From CAYQQQ01 sp964420125 (GTDB taxonomy: Bacteria; Actinomycetota; Acidimicrobiia; Acidimicrobiales; Microtrichaceae): a stretch of DNA of 64,000 bases. The position numbers and the translations under genes are program-made. The number at the start of each line of letters is the position of its first letter. Position 1 is the stretch's first letter. This document shows positions 30,352 to 39,092 of the stretch, piece after piece. The DNA lies in the NCBI GenBank assembly GCA_964420125.1, contig CAYQQQ010000021.1, positions 16,832 through 80,831 of the forward strand, given 5' to 3'. The notes beneath the pieces were generated by a model, which saw nothing but the letters and a program-made list of their open reading frames with translations, searched no databases and had not been told where the DNA came from.

Positions 30352-31581
30352 GTGAGCCCGATCGTGGTGGTCGGGGCGTCGCTCGCCGGCCTGGCCGCCG
30401 CGCAGTCGATGCGATCGGCGGGCTTCGAGGGCGAGCTGGTGGTGCTCGACGCCGCCGCCGAGCTGCCGGTGGACCGGCCGCCGCTGTCCAAGCAGGTGCT
30501 GTCGGGGGAGTGGGACCTCGCTCGGGCCCAGCAGCCGATGGCCCGCCACCTCGATCGGCTCTCGGTGGATCTACGCCTGTCGTGTCGGGCCGTCGGGCTC
30601 GACGTGGCCGCTCGCACGGTCCACCTGGGCGGTGGCGAGCGACTCGAGGCCGCGGGGGTGGTGCTGGCCTCGGGTGCCGAGCCCCGGCACCTGCCCGGGC
30701 CTCGCCCCGAGGGCGTGCACGTGCTGCGCACCGGTGCCGACGCCGTCTCGCTGCGCGCCGAGCTCGAGCGCGGCGCCCGTCGTGTGGTGGTGGTGGGAGC
30801 CGGGTTCATCGGTGCGGAGGTGGCCGCCACCTGTCGGGGTCTGGGTCTGGAGGTGACGGTCGTCGAGGCCGCGGAGGTGCCGCTGGTGCGGGCGCTGCCG
30901 GAGGCGATCGGAGCGTTCGTGGCCCGCCTGCACCGTCGCCACGGCGTGGACCTCCGGCTGGGCACGGGCATCTCGGAGGTGCTCGTCGCCGACGGTCGAG
31001 CGGTCGGCGTGCGCCTGCAGGACGCCGCCGAGATCCCCTGCGACGTGGTGGTGGTCGGCATCGGCGTGGCGCCGGCGGTCGGCTGGCTGGAGCGCTCGGG
31101 GCTCGACCTTCTCGACGTCGCCGCCGGCGGCGGGGTGCGCTGCGACGCGTCGCTGCTCGCGGCGCCGGGCGTGGTGGCCGCCGGCGACCTGGCGGCGTGG
31201 CCGAACCCCGCCTTCGACGGCGAGCTCATGCGGGTGGAGCACTGGGAGAGCGCCATCGACCAGGGAGCCCACGCCGGGAGGCGCCTGGTCGCCGAGCTGG
31301 GCGGGGTTCCGATGTCGGAGCCGTCGTACGCCTCGCTGCCCTGGTTCTGGTCCGACCAGTACGACGCCAAGATCCAGATGGTGGGCAGGGCCGGCCCGCA
31401 GGACGAGGTGGAGGTGGTCGACGGCGACCTCGGCGGCGACCGGTTCGTGGCCTTGCTGCGTCGCGGCGACGACGAGTGCCGGGCGGTGATCGGCGTGAAC
31501 CGTCCGCGGCTGGTCGTGCAGGCGCGCCTGCGGATGGTGGAGACTCGGAGCACGTCCGCGCTGCGGGAGCTGTTCGGGTGA
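30352..31581 (+). CDS. NAD(P)H:ferredoxin oxidoreductase (putidaredoxin reductase type)
   Basis: 409 aa FAD enzyme that passes electrons from NAD(P)H to a ferredoxin. FAD motif VVVGASLAGLAAA at 5-17, active-site PVDRPPLSK, the NAD motif VVVGAGFIGAEVA near residue 146, and the second FAD motif ending in AAGDLAAWPN. The C-terminal reductase domain (WFWSDQYDAKIQMVG) is typical of oxygenase-coupled reductases. GTG start. Stop overlaps the start of the next gene. Partner is most likely the ferredoxin at 30123, possibly also the one at 6025. Confidence 0.9.
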   Translation: MSPIVVVGASLAGLAAAQSMRSAGFEGELVVLDAAAELPVDRPPLSKQVLSGEWDLARAQQPMARHLDRLSVDLRLSCRAVGLDVAARTVHLGGGERLEAAGVVLASGAEPRHLPGPRPEGVHVLRTGADAVSLRAELERGARRVVVVGAGFIGAEVAATCRGLGLEVTVVEAAEVPLVRALPEAIGAFVARLHRRHGVDLRLGTGISEVLVADGRAVGVRLQDAAEIPCDVVVVGIGVAPAVGWLERSGLDLLDVAAGGGVRCDASLLAAPGVVAAGDLAAWPNPAFDGELMRVEHWESAIDQGAHAGRRLVAELGGVPMSEPSYASLPWFWSDQYDAKIQMVGRAGPQDEVEVVDGDLGGDRFVALLRRGDDECRAVIGVNRPRLVVQARLRMVETRSTSALRELFG

Positions 31582-32249
31582 AGGAGGCGAGCTGGTCGCC
31601 GGAGATCGTGGAGGTGGCCGTGTTCTGGGCGTTGATCGTGCTCACCGCGGTGGTCGCCGTGGGGGACTGGTGGGCGGTGGCCGCCGACCGGCGTCGGGTC
31701 GAGCACGTGCTCAAGCCGCTCACCATGGTCGTGCTCGTCGGTGCGACGGTGGCGATGGCCGAGCCCGACCCCGCCGCAGCGCGCTGGTGGCTCGTCGCCG
31801 GACTCGTCGCCTCGTTGGGCGGCGACGTGGCGTTGATGCTCGACCGCTTCGTGCCCGGGCTGTCGTCGTTCCTCGTCGCGCACCTGTTCTACATCGGTGC
31901 CTTCGTGGCGATGGGCCTCGACGCGGCACCCCTGCTGTTGGGCGCGGTGCTGGTCGTCGCGCTGGCGCCGATCATCGGTCGGAAGGTGGTGTCGGGCGCA
32001 GCCGGCCACGATCCCGCGCTGCGGGTGCCGGTCGCCGCCTACATCGTGGTGATCTCCGCCATGGTGGTGGCGGCCACCGGCACGGCCCGTCCCGCGGCCA
32101 TCGTCGGTGCGCTGCTCTTCTACGCCTCCGACGCCTGCATCGGCTGGAGCCGGTTCGTGGAGGAGTTCCCTCACCACCGGCTCGTCATCATGATCACCTA
32201 CCACCTCGGCCAGATCGGCCTGGTGCTGAGCCTGCTGGGGACGCCATGA
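31578..32249 (+). CDS. YhhN/TMEM86-type membrane protein (lysoplasmalogenase-like)
   Basis: 223 aa with seven to eight predicted membrane helices. It has the family's conserved acidic positions, KPLTM in the second helix, GGDVALM in the third and FYASDACIGW in the sixth. Animal members hydrolyse the vinyl ether bond of lysoplasmalogens; the bacterial role is not settled. GTG 31578 overlaps the reductase TGA, and its TGA overlaps the ATG of the amidohydrolase, so it sits inside a tightly coupled operon. Confidence 0.82.
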   Translation: MKEASWSPEIVEVAVFWALIVLTAVVAVGDWWAVAADRRRVEHVLKPLTMVVLVGATVAMAEPDPAAARWWLVAGLVASLGGDVALMLDRFVPGLSSFLVAHLFYIGAFVAMGLDAAPLLLGAVLVVALAPIIGRKVVSGAAGHDPALRVPVAAYIVVISAMVVAATGTARPAAIVGALLFYASDACIGWSRFVEEFPHHRLVIMITYHLGQIGLVLSLLGTP

Positions 32250-33496
32250 CCGACATCGACGACGACCTGCGCCCCTTCCTCGACGCCGCGGAGGCCGAGC
32301 TGGCCGAGGTGCAGGTGCTCCGGCGCGAGCTGCACCGCAACCCCGAGCTCGGCCTCGACCTGCCGGACACCCAGGCGGCGGTGCGTGGGGCCCTGGAAGG
32401 GCTCGGCCTCGAGGTCACCCTCGGTGAGCGCCTGAGCTCCGTCGTGGCCGACCTCGACACCGGCCGGCCCGGCCCCACCGTCCTGCTGCGCGCCGACATG
32501 GATGCGCTCCCCCTCCAGGAGGGCACCGGCCTCGACTTCGCCTCGGTCCGCGACGGCCGCATGCACGCCTGCGGCCACGACGCCCACACCGCCATGCTGG
32601 TCGGGGCGGCGCGCGTGCTCTCCGCCCGGCGCGACGAGCTGGTGGGACGGGTGCGGTTCATGTTCCAGCCGGGGGAGGAGGGCGACGCCGGCGCGGCGCT
32701 CATGATCGCCGAGGGCGTGCTCGAAGGCGTCGACGCCGCCTTCGCCCTGCACGTCGCTCCCAACCTGCGCTCGGGGACCGTGGCCTGGCGCGCGGGTGCC
32801 ATGCTGGCCGCGGCGGACGAGATCGACCTGCGCATCTGCGGTCGGGGTGGCCACGCCTCCACCCCTCAGTGGGCGGTGGACCCCGTCCCGGTGGCGGCCG
32901 AGATCGTGCTGGCGCTGCAGTCCATGATCACCCGCACCGTCGATGTCTTCACCCCGGCGGTGCTCACCGTGAGCCGCATCTCCGCGGGCACCACCCACAA
33001 CGTGATTCCCGAGGTCGCCGAGCTGGAGGGCACGATCCGCACCGTCGACGAGGACGTGCGCCACGCCCTGTGGGAGCGGGTGCGCACCGTGGCCGAGGGC
33101 GTCGCCGGCGCGCACGGGTGCACCGCGGAGGTGAAGGTGCGCAAGGGCTATCCGGTCGCCGTGAACGACGCCGGGATGGCACGCTTCGTCGCCCGCACCG
33201 CCGCAGCGCTGCTGGGCGAACGACAGGTGGTGCGCGCCCCGGCACCGGTCATGGGCGCGGAGGACTTCTCCTACGTCCAGCAGAAGGTGCCCGGCGCGTT
33301 GGTGTTCCTCGGCGCGTGCCCACCGGAGCACCGGAACCCCTTCGCCGCCCCCGCCTGCCACTCCAACCGCATGGTCCTCGACGAGGCGGCCATGGCCTCC
33401 GGGGTGGCGCTGCACGTCGCGGTCGCCACCCGGTACCTGGGCTCCGGGGGCACCGCCGGCCGAGCCGACGAGCCGGTCGCGGAGGTGCCGACATGA
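32246..33496 (+). CDS. M20 family amidohydrolase
   Basis: 416 aa zinc-dependent amidohydrolase of the HipO/AbgB/IAA-amino acid hydrolase group, which cleaves N-acyl amino acids. Metal-binding segments: LRADMDALP (about residue 78), CGHDAHTAM with H111, QPGEEG, and LHVAPNLRSG. The dimerisation domain runs about 185-300 (RGGHASTPQ, THNVIPE), and the final His is in PACHSNRMV. Start overlaps the upstream stop, and its stop overlaps the next start. Substrate unknown. Confidence 0.88.
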   Translation: MTDIDDDLRPFLDAAEAELAEVQVLRRELHRNPELGLDLPDTQAAVRGALEGLGLEVTLGERLSSVVADLDTGRPGPTVLLRADMDALPLQEGTGLDFASVRDGRMHACGHDAHTAMLVGAARVLSARRDELVGRVRFMFQPGEEGDAGAALMIAEGVLEGVDAAFALHVAPNLRSGTVAWRAGAMLAAADEIDLRICGRGGHASTPQWAVDPVPVAAEIVLALQSMITRTVDVFTPAVLTVSRISAGTTHNVIPEVAELEGTIRTVDEDVRHALWERVRTVAEGVAGAHGCTAEVKVRKGYPVAVNDAGMARFVARTAAALLGERQVVRAPAPVMGAEDFSYVQQKVPGALVFLGACPPEHRNPFAAPACHSNRMVLDEAAMASGVALHVAVATRYLGSGGTAGRADEPVAEVPT

Positions 33497-34617
33497 GCGA
33501 GGCGACCGGGCACGCCGAGGCATCCGGGGGGCCTGGTGCGGCTGCCCCGCTCGGGCCGGAGGGCTGGGCGCAGCGCTTCGAGCACCAGGGCGACGCCTGC
33601 GCCGAGATCGGCTCGCCCCTGTACGCCCGACTGCTGCACCTGCTGGCTGCGGAGATCCGCGCGGCGACGGCGACGTGGGACGTGATGGCCGCTCGGGCCG
33701 ATCTGCGCTTCGGCCAGGCGGGCCCGCTGCGGCTGGTGGGCACCGCTCACCGCCTGGCGCTCGCCGGGGAGGCACCGGAGTGGGCGGAGGTGCTGCCGAG
33801 CTGCGGAGGGGAGCCCCCCGAGGCCGACGAGGCCTTGCTGGTGGCCTGGCGGGTGCTCGTGGACCTGCACGCCGACCGCCTCGTCGAGGGCTTGTCGCGC
33901 GAGGTGCAGACCAACGAGGTGGCGCGCGCCGGCGGCCTCGGTCTTGCCCTGGCCGAGACCGGCTTCACCAGCTGCGACCTGGTGGAGCTGGGGTGCTCGG
34001 GCGGACTCAACCTCCGACTCGACCACTTCGACATCGAGGTCGGTGGCCTGGCGCTGGGCCGGGTGGAGAGCCCGGTGCAGCTGCGCCCGGAGCTGCGGGG
34101 CCACCTCGGCGCGCTGCGCCACGAGGGGCTGGTGATGCCCCAGGTGGGTCGCCGGGTGGGCATCGACCCCCATCCCGTCGACCCCGACACCGACGACGGT
34201 CGGCTGACCCTGCTGTCCTACGTCTGGCCGGACCAGGCGCTGCGCCTCGCCAGGGTGGAGGCCGCCATCGAGCTCGCCCGACGCATCCCCGCCGAGCTGA
34301 TCGAGGTCGGCGCGCACGGCCAGCCCGACACGGCCGAGGCGCTGAGCGCCGTGCTCGAGGCCGGCGTCCCCACCGTGGTGCAGCAGTCGATCATGTGGCA
34401 GTACGTGCCCGTCGAGCAGCGCTGGCACATCACGGAGGCGATGGAGCAGCGCGGCGAGCGGGCCACCGAGGAGGCGCCGCTGGGGTGGGTGCGCTTCGAA
34501 CCCGACGAGTGGGACCGGCGCCGGGCGGCGGTGTGGCTGCGCCGTTGGCCCGGTGGCGGCGACCACCTGGTGGCCCACATCGACTACCACGGTCGCTGGC
34601 TGGCTCCGGCGCGCTGA
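33493..34617 (+). CDS. DUF2332 family protein
   Basis: 374 aa. The layout fits DUF2332: an N-terminal helical part with FEHQGDACAEIGSPLYARLL, QTNEVARAG near the middle, VELGCSGGLNL resembling a methyltransferase glycine loop, GIDPHPVD, LLSYVWPDQ, and the C-terminal VVQQSIMWQYV. The fold looks like a SAM-dependent methyltransferase but no activity is established. The ATG overlaps the upstream TGA. Last gene of the run beginning at 30123. Confidence 0.8.
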   Translation: MSEATGHAEASGGPGAAAPLGPEGWAQRFEHQGDACAEIGSPLYARLLHLLAAEIRAATATWDVMAARADLRFGQAGPLRLVGTAHRLALAGEAPEWAEVLPSCGGEPPEADEALLVAWRVLVDLHADRLVEGLSREVQTNEVARAGGLGLALAETGFTSCDLVELGCSGGLNLRLDHFDIEVGGLALGRVESPVQLRPELRGHLGALRHEGLVMPQVGRRVGIDPHPVDPDTDDGRLTLLSYVWPDQALRLARVEAAIELARRIPAELIEVGAHGQPDTAEALSAVLEAGVPTVVQQSIMWQYVPVEQRWHITEAMEQRGERATEEAPLGWVRFEPDEWDRRRAAVWLRRWPGGGDHLVAHIDYHGRWLAPAR

Positions 34618-34641
34618 ACCCGCGCCGCGTCACCTCCGAGC

Positions 34642-37170
34642 TCAACCCCGCAGCCGTTGGGCCGCCAGCACTCCCGCGTGCATGCGCTCCAGGTGCTGGC
34701 GCACCTGGGCCTCGCCGACCGCCAGGGGGTGCTCGTCGAGGAACCTCGCCACCTCGGCGGCCAGCTCTTCGTCGGTGAAGGAGCGGATGCCTTCCAGCAT
34801 CCGGGGGACCCCGGAGCTGGGGAAGCGAGCGATGGCGTCGTCCCAGCGCTCGGTGAGGTGGCGCCACGCCGACGGGCCGCGCAGGGGGTTGTGCAGCGCC
34901 CGCCGCAGCAGGTAGGGGGCGTCCTGCGTGCGCACCTCGCCGAAGGCCAGCCCCAGGGCGGCGGCGAAGAGCTCGGGGTCGCGCACCATGGCGAGCGCAC
35001 CGAGGTGGCGTTGCTCCTCCTGGGGCGTGGCCGCCTCCCGCCAACGGCGGAGCAGCTCGGCGTGCTCCTCGGGTCCGGCGTGGGTGGCCACGACTTGCAG
35101 CGCCGCCGCGGCGATCGACGGATCCACGGCCTCGGCGCCGGCGAACACCTCCTGCGAACGCGCCTTCGCCGTCGGGTCCTCACCGAGGGTGCCGGCGAGG
35201 CCCAGCTGCACGCCGAACACCTCCGCCGCCTTACCCGAGAGCGCCCCGCGGTCCGCCCACCCGGCCACGGCGTCGGTCACCAGCTCGCGGACCCAGGCGG
35301 ACACCTCGTGGCGGTCGGCAGGTCCCAGCAGGTCGGCCATCTCCTCGCAGACGGCGGCGATGCACCGCCACACCGTGGGGTCGTCCTCTCGGGCCGCCAC
35401 CACCTCGATCACGTCGCGGGCGGCATCCAGGCCGATCAGCCCGGCGCGCACCCCGAACCAGGTGTCGTCGAGGAGCCCGAACCGCTCCAAGGGGGCGGGG
35501 TGGGCGTCGCCGAGCCCACGCCGGAGGGTGTCGGAGAGCCGGCAGCGGTAGAAGCCGTTGCCGGCGACGTTGGGCTGGACCCACCGAAGCGGCGCCGGAG
35601 GGGTGAGGCGCTGGCGCAGCTCCAGCAGCACCCGTGTGGTCGTGGTGGTGCCGTCCTCGCCGCCCAGCTCCAGCACCATCGGCACCGGCCAGCGCAGCTG
35701 GTCGTCGCCGGGTTCGGGGACGTGCGCCGCCCGCCGCTGGTCCAGCACCAGGTCGCCGCCGTCGAGGTCCACCTCGACCAGCGGGTGGCCGCCGGCGAGG
35801 ATCCAGGCGTCCATGATGCGCCGCACCGGTTCGCCGCTGCTGTGCTCCAACGCATCCCACAGGTCGGTGGTCTCGGTGCTCGACCAGGCGTGCTGGCGCA
35901 GGTAGGTGCGGATGCCCTCCCGGAACACCTCCGGGCCGAGGTACTGCTCCATCATGCGCACCACCGAGCAGCCCTTCTCGTAGGTGAGCACGTCGAACAT
36001 GGCCTCCGCGTCCTGCGCGGTGTGCACCGGGTACTCGATGGGACGGGTGCTGCGCAGCGCGTCGGTGTCGAACGCGGCCGCCCGGGCCGATCCGAAGGTG
36101 CTCCACACGTCCCACTCCGGGCGGAAGGCGTCCGAGGCGCAGAGCTCCATGAACGTGGCGAAGGCCTCGTTGAGCCAGATGCCGTTCCACCACCTCATGG
36201 TCACCAGGTCGCCGAACCACATGTGGGCCAGCTCGTGGTTGATCACGTCCGCCACGCGCTGCAGCTCCTGTGGGGTGGCGTCCCGGGGGTCCACCACCAG
36301 CAGCACCTCCCGGAAGACGATGCAGCCCAGGTTCTCCATCGCCCCGAAGGCGAAGTCGGGCACGGCCACCAGGTCGACCTTGTCCCCGGGGTACGCCAGG
36401 TCGTAGTAGTCCTCGAAGAACCGCAGGCCCGCCTCGGCCACCTCGAGGGCGAAGGCGCACATCTCGCCTTGACCCGGGAGGTGCACCACCCGCAACGGGA
36501 TGAGGCCGTCACGGCCCTCCACCAGGACCGGGGGTGTGACCTCCAGCGGGCCGACCACGAAGGCCACCAGGTAAGTCGACATGACCATCGTGTCGGCGAA
36601 GCGGACGCGGACGCGACCGTCCCCCGTGGGCTCACGGCCCACCTCCGCGGCGTTGGACACCGCCAGGAGGCCCTCTTCCACCACCAGGGTGATACCGAAG
36701 GCGGCCTTGAGGGCCGGCTCGTCGAAGCAGGGGAACGCCCGCCGGGCGTGGGTCGACTCGAACTGGGTGACCGCCAGGGCGTGCTCCTCGCCGTCGCGTC
36801 GGAACGTGGAGCGGTAGAACCCCACCAGCTGGTCGTCCAGCGTCCCGTGGAAGTCGAGGTGGATCTCGACCTCGCCGGGCGGCAGCCTCCGGCCCAGGTG
36901 GAGGCGCACCATCTCGTGGTCGGGGTCGGCCTCGATGTCGGGGTCGATGGCCGGCCCGCCCCGGGGGCGCACCCACGCCGTGGACAAGGCCAGGTCGACG
37001 GCGTGCAGCACGATCGTGTCGGTCGCCTCGGTGATCTCGGCGTCGATGTCGACCGCGCCCTCGAAGGTGGCGGCGCCCAGGTCGGGGGCGATCTCCAGCT
37101 CGTAGCGTCGTGGTGCGACGCTGGTCGGCAGGCGGTGGCGGTCGCTGGGTGCGTCGTCGTGGGCGCTCAT
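34642..37170 (-). CDS. M1 family aminopeptidase
   Basis: 842 aa zinc metallopeptidase. The exopeptidase motif GAMEN is at 276-280, the zinc site HELAH at 312-316 (E313 catalytic), and E335 is the third ligand (HExxHx18E). A beta-sandwich domain precedes it, and the C-terminal ERAP1-like helical domain covers about 515-842. It removes N-terminal amino acids from peptides in the cytosol. ATG 37170 with TACGCT 9 nt upstream. Convergent with DUF2332. This is the puromycin-sensitive aminopeptidase/ERAP layout rather than the E. coli PepN one. Confidence 0.92.
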   Translation of the reverse strand: MSAHDDAPSDRHRLPTSVAPRRYELEIAPDLGAATFEGAVDIDAEITEATDTIVLHAVDLALSTAWVRPRGGPAIDPDIEADPDHEMVRLHLGRRLPPGEVEIHLDFHGTLDDQLVGFYRSTFRRDGEEHALAVTQFESTHARRAFPCFDEPALKAAFGITLVVEEGLLAVSNAAEVGREPTGDGRVRVRFADTMVMSTYLVAFVVGPLEVTPPVLVEGRDGLIPLRVVHLPGQGEMCAFALEVAEAGLRFFEDYYDLAYPGDKVDLVAVPDFAFGAMENLGCIVFREVLLVVDPRDATPQELQRVADVINHELAHMWFGDLVTMRWWNGIWLNEAFATFMELCASDAFRPEWDVWSTFGSARAAAFDTDALRSTRPIEYPVHTAQDAEAMFDVLTYEKGCSVVRMMEQYLGPEVFREGIRTYLRQHAWSSTETTDLWDALEHSSGEPVRRIMDAWILAGGHPLVEVDLDGGDLVLDQRRAAHVPEPGDDQLRWPVPMVLELGGEDGTTTTTRVLLELRQRLTPPAPLRWVQPNVAGNGFYRCRLSDTLRRGLGDAHPAPLERFGLLDDTWFGVRAGLIGLDAARDVIEVVAAREDDPTVWRCIAAVCEEMADLLGPADRHEVSAWVRELVTDAVAGWADRGALSGKAAEVFGVQLGLAGTLGEDPTAKARSQEVFAGAEAVDPSIAAAALQVVATHAGPEEHAELLRRWREAATPQEEQRHLGALAMVRDPELFAAALGLAFGEVRTQDAPYLLRRALHNPLRGPSAWRHLTERWDDAIARFPSSGVPRMLEGIRSFTDEELAAEVARFLDEHPLAVGEAQVRQHLERMHAGVLAAQRLRG

Positions 37171-37275
37171 GTGCGGGGAAGCGTAGCCAGGCGCCGGGGG
37201 CGCTCCTCAGGCACCTCGGCGGGTTCGCCGGCCGGTGGTCGACGCCGCCCGTGTCGCCCGGTAGGTTCAGCGCCC

Positions 37276-38118
37276 GTGTACGAGTGCTTCGAGGTCTCCA
37301 TCGACGACAAGGTCGCCCACCTTCAGCTGAAGCGGCCGGACGCCTACAACACCATGGTCCCCGCCTTCTGGTCGGAGCTGCCGGCCATCGTGGAGGACAT
37401 CGACCGCGGCGCCCGGGCGCGGGCCATCGTGATCTCCTCCACCGGCAAGCACTTCTGCGCGGGGATGGACCTGGCGGTGTTCACCGGCGACAACGCCCTG
37501 GCTCGCAGCGGCGGCGCCGAGGAGCTGGGTCGCAAGCGCGCCTTCCTGTGGATGATGGTGCAGCACCTGCAGGACTCCTTCACCGCGCTCGAGCAGGCCC
37601 GGATGCCGGTGCTGGCCGCCATCCAGGGAGGCTGCATCGGGGGTGCGGTCGACATGGTGAGCGCCGCCGACATGCGCTACTGCAGCGCGGACGCCTTCTT
37701 CTGCGTGCAGGAGATCAACATCGGCATGACCGCGGACGTCGGCACCCTGCAGCGGCTGCCGAAGATCATCCCCGAGGGCGTCGCCCGGGAGCTCGCCTAC
37801 ACCGGCGACCGGATGCCCGCCGAGCGGGCCCTGGCCGTCGGGTTGGTCAACGAGGTGTTCGCCGACCACGACGCCGTGGTGGAGGGCACCCTGGCGGTGG
37901 CCGCACGGATCGCCCGTCACTCGCCGCTGGCGATCTGGGGCACGAAGGAGTCGATCAACTACGCACGCGACCACACCGTGGCCGACTCGCTGCGCCACAT
38001 CGCCGGCTGGCAGTCGGGGATGTTCACCGGCATCGACATGATGGAGGAGTTCGCCGCCAAGGCCGAGTCCCGCGAGCCCTCCTTCGAGGAGATCCCCGAG
38101 CTCCCCGACGTCATCTGA
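37276..38118 (+). CDS. Delta(3,5)-delta(2,4)-dienoyl-CoA isomerase, crotonase family
   Basis: 280 aa crotonase-fold enzyme. Three acidic residues, D126, E146 and D154, have exactly the 20- and 8-residue spacing of the catalytic D176/E196/D204 set in rat ECH1, and the surrounding TADVGTLQRLPK is the signature of that isomerase rather than of hydratases. The oxyanion loops are STGKHFCAGMDL and IQGGCIGGAVD. It would shift double bonds during beta-oxidation of unsaturated acyl-CoAs. GTG start with TAGGTT 8 nt upstream. Confidence 0.88.
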   Translation: MYECFEVSIDDKVAHLQLKRPDAYNTMVPAFWSELPAIVEDIDRGARARAIVISSTGKHFCAGMDLAVFTGDNALARSGGAEELGRKRAFLWMMVQHLQDSFTALEQARMPVLAAIQGGCIGGAVDMVSAADMRYCSADAFFCVQEINIGMTADVGTLQRLPKIIPEGVARELAYTGDRMPAERALAVGLVNEVFADHDAVVEGTLAVAARIARHSPLAIWGTKESINYARDHTVADSLRHIAGWQSGMFTGIDMMEEFAAKAESREPSFEEIPELPDVI

Positions 38119-38162
38119 CCTCCTTCCCCGGCGGGCACCCGGTCCGGGCGGCGGCCTTGTCT

Positions 38163-38234
38163 GCCTTCAGATGGACTCTGGAGGTGGAGGGTGCCGCATG
38201 TGCCCCGGTGCGCCTTCAGAGGTCATCTGAAGGC
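38163..38234. repeat. CTTCAGAT-type hairpin repeat, copy 1
   Basis: Arms 38163-38184 and 38213-38234 pair at 19 of 22 positions (GCCTTCAGATG...CTCTGGAGG). The 28-nt loop is unrelated to copy 2 at 44172-44247, but the arms are alike. It lies between convergent genes, and its right arm includes the last codons and stop of the minus-strand gene 38216-38677. Likely a two-way terminator or REP-like element; there is no T-tract. Confidence 0.7.
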
Positions 38235-38677
38235 GCTGCGCGCGACAACAGCCACACCACCGCCAGACCCGCTGCCAGCGCCACGGCGACGGCAGCGGCG
38301 GCCCTCCAACCAGGCTCCGGCAACGCCCAGGCCTGCCGAGCGCCCGCCGCGCAGGCCACGGCGAACACGACGTCGAGCCCGAGGTGCCACGGATCGGGTC
38401 GCACCGGCGCCGACCCGAAGCACCCGCAGTCGGGGACGCCGCGCAGCAGGGCCACAACCATGACCACGCTCAACAGGGAGTAGGCCGCCGCCGCCGCCCA
38501 CGCTCCGCCGGCATCGGGGGCCAGCAGCGCCCAGGCGCCGACCCCCAGCTCGAGCGCACCGATCGGTCGCCACGTCCACTCGGGAAGCAGGCCGGGACGC
38601 GACGGACCGACGACCTTGGGCGCGCCAGCGATCACGAGCACCGCCGAGCCCAGCATCACCAGCGCTCCGACGACCAC
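38216..38677 (-). CDS. MauE/DoxX-like membrane protein
   Basis: 153 aa with four membrane helices. The CGCFG motif (VPDCGCFGS) after the third helix is diagnostic of the MauE family, whose members help disulfide formation or maturation of secreted redox proteins. GTG at 38677 is chosen because TAGGAT lies 7 nt upstream, fitting the leaderless pattern common in this window. Divergent from the small HTH gene. Confidence 0.76.
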   Translation of the reverse strand: MVVGALVMLGSAVLVIAGAPKVVGPSRPGLLPEWTWRPIGALELGVGAWALLAPDAGGAWAAAAAYSLLSVVMVVALLRGVPDCGCFGSAPVRPDPWHLGLDVVFAVACAAGARQAWALPEPGWRAAAAVAVALAAGLAVVWLLSRAAPSDDL

Positions 38678-38833
38678 GGCTGCGATCCTACCGACCGGCT
38701 CGACAGCCCCCTTCGCTGGCCCCGTCCGCCGGCCGGCCCGGTGAGGGACGAGGCCCGACGGCGCCACGGGGAAGGCTCTCTGCGGATGCAGCGAAATGCT
38801 GAAGCGTCGGGTCGCGCGTGCCGATCGGGAGGT

Positions 38834-39016
38834 ATGCGACGCACCTGGTGCACGGCCCTCGAAGCAGCTCACCGGCTGGGCCTGCCGCTGGCCACCGTGC
38901 AGCGGCTCCTCCAGCGAGGGGTGCTCGAGTCCGAGCGAGTCGGCCGGCAGCAGTTCGTGCGCATGGAGTCGGTGGAGAACTGGGCCGTGCACCGCCGCGG
39001 CTGCGGCATCCGCTGA
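38834..39016 (+). CDS. Small excisionase/MerR-like HTH protein
   Basis: 60 aa (an upstream ATG at 38786 would add 16). The whole protein is one winged-helix HTH_17 module: TALEAAHRLGLPLATVQRLLQRG is the helix-turn-helix, followed by SERVGRQQFVRMESVENW as the wing and last helix. GGGAGG is almost touching the ATG, so the start is uncertain. Such proteins act as excisionases or small DNA-binding regulators; no integrase is nearby. Confidence 0.6.
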   Translation: MRRTWCTALEAAHRLGLPLATVQRLLQRGVLESERVGRQQFVRMESVENWAVHRRGCGIR

Positions 39017-39092
39017 GGCGCGTGCAGCGGCCCCACCATCGCCGGGCGGGGCGCGTCCGGGTCGCACCCTCCCGACCGGTACCGTGGCGCCG

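Noticed and set aside
38834..39016. Excisionase of an integrated element
   Set aside because: No integrase, att repeats or change in composition around it.
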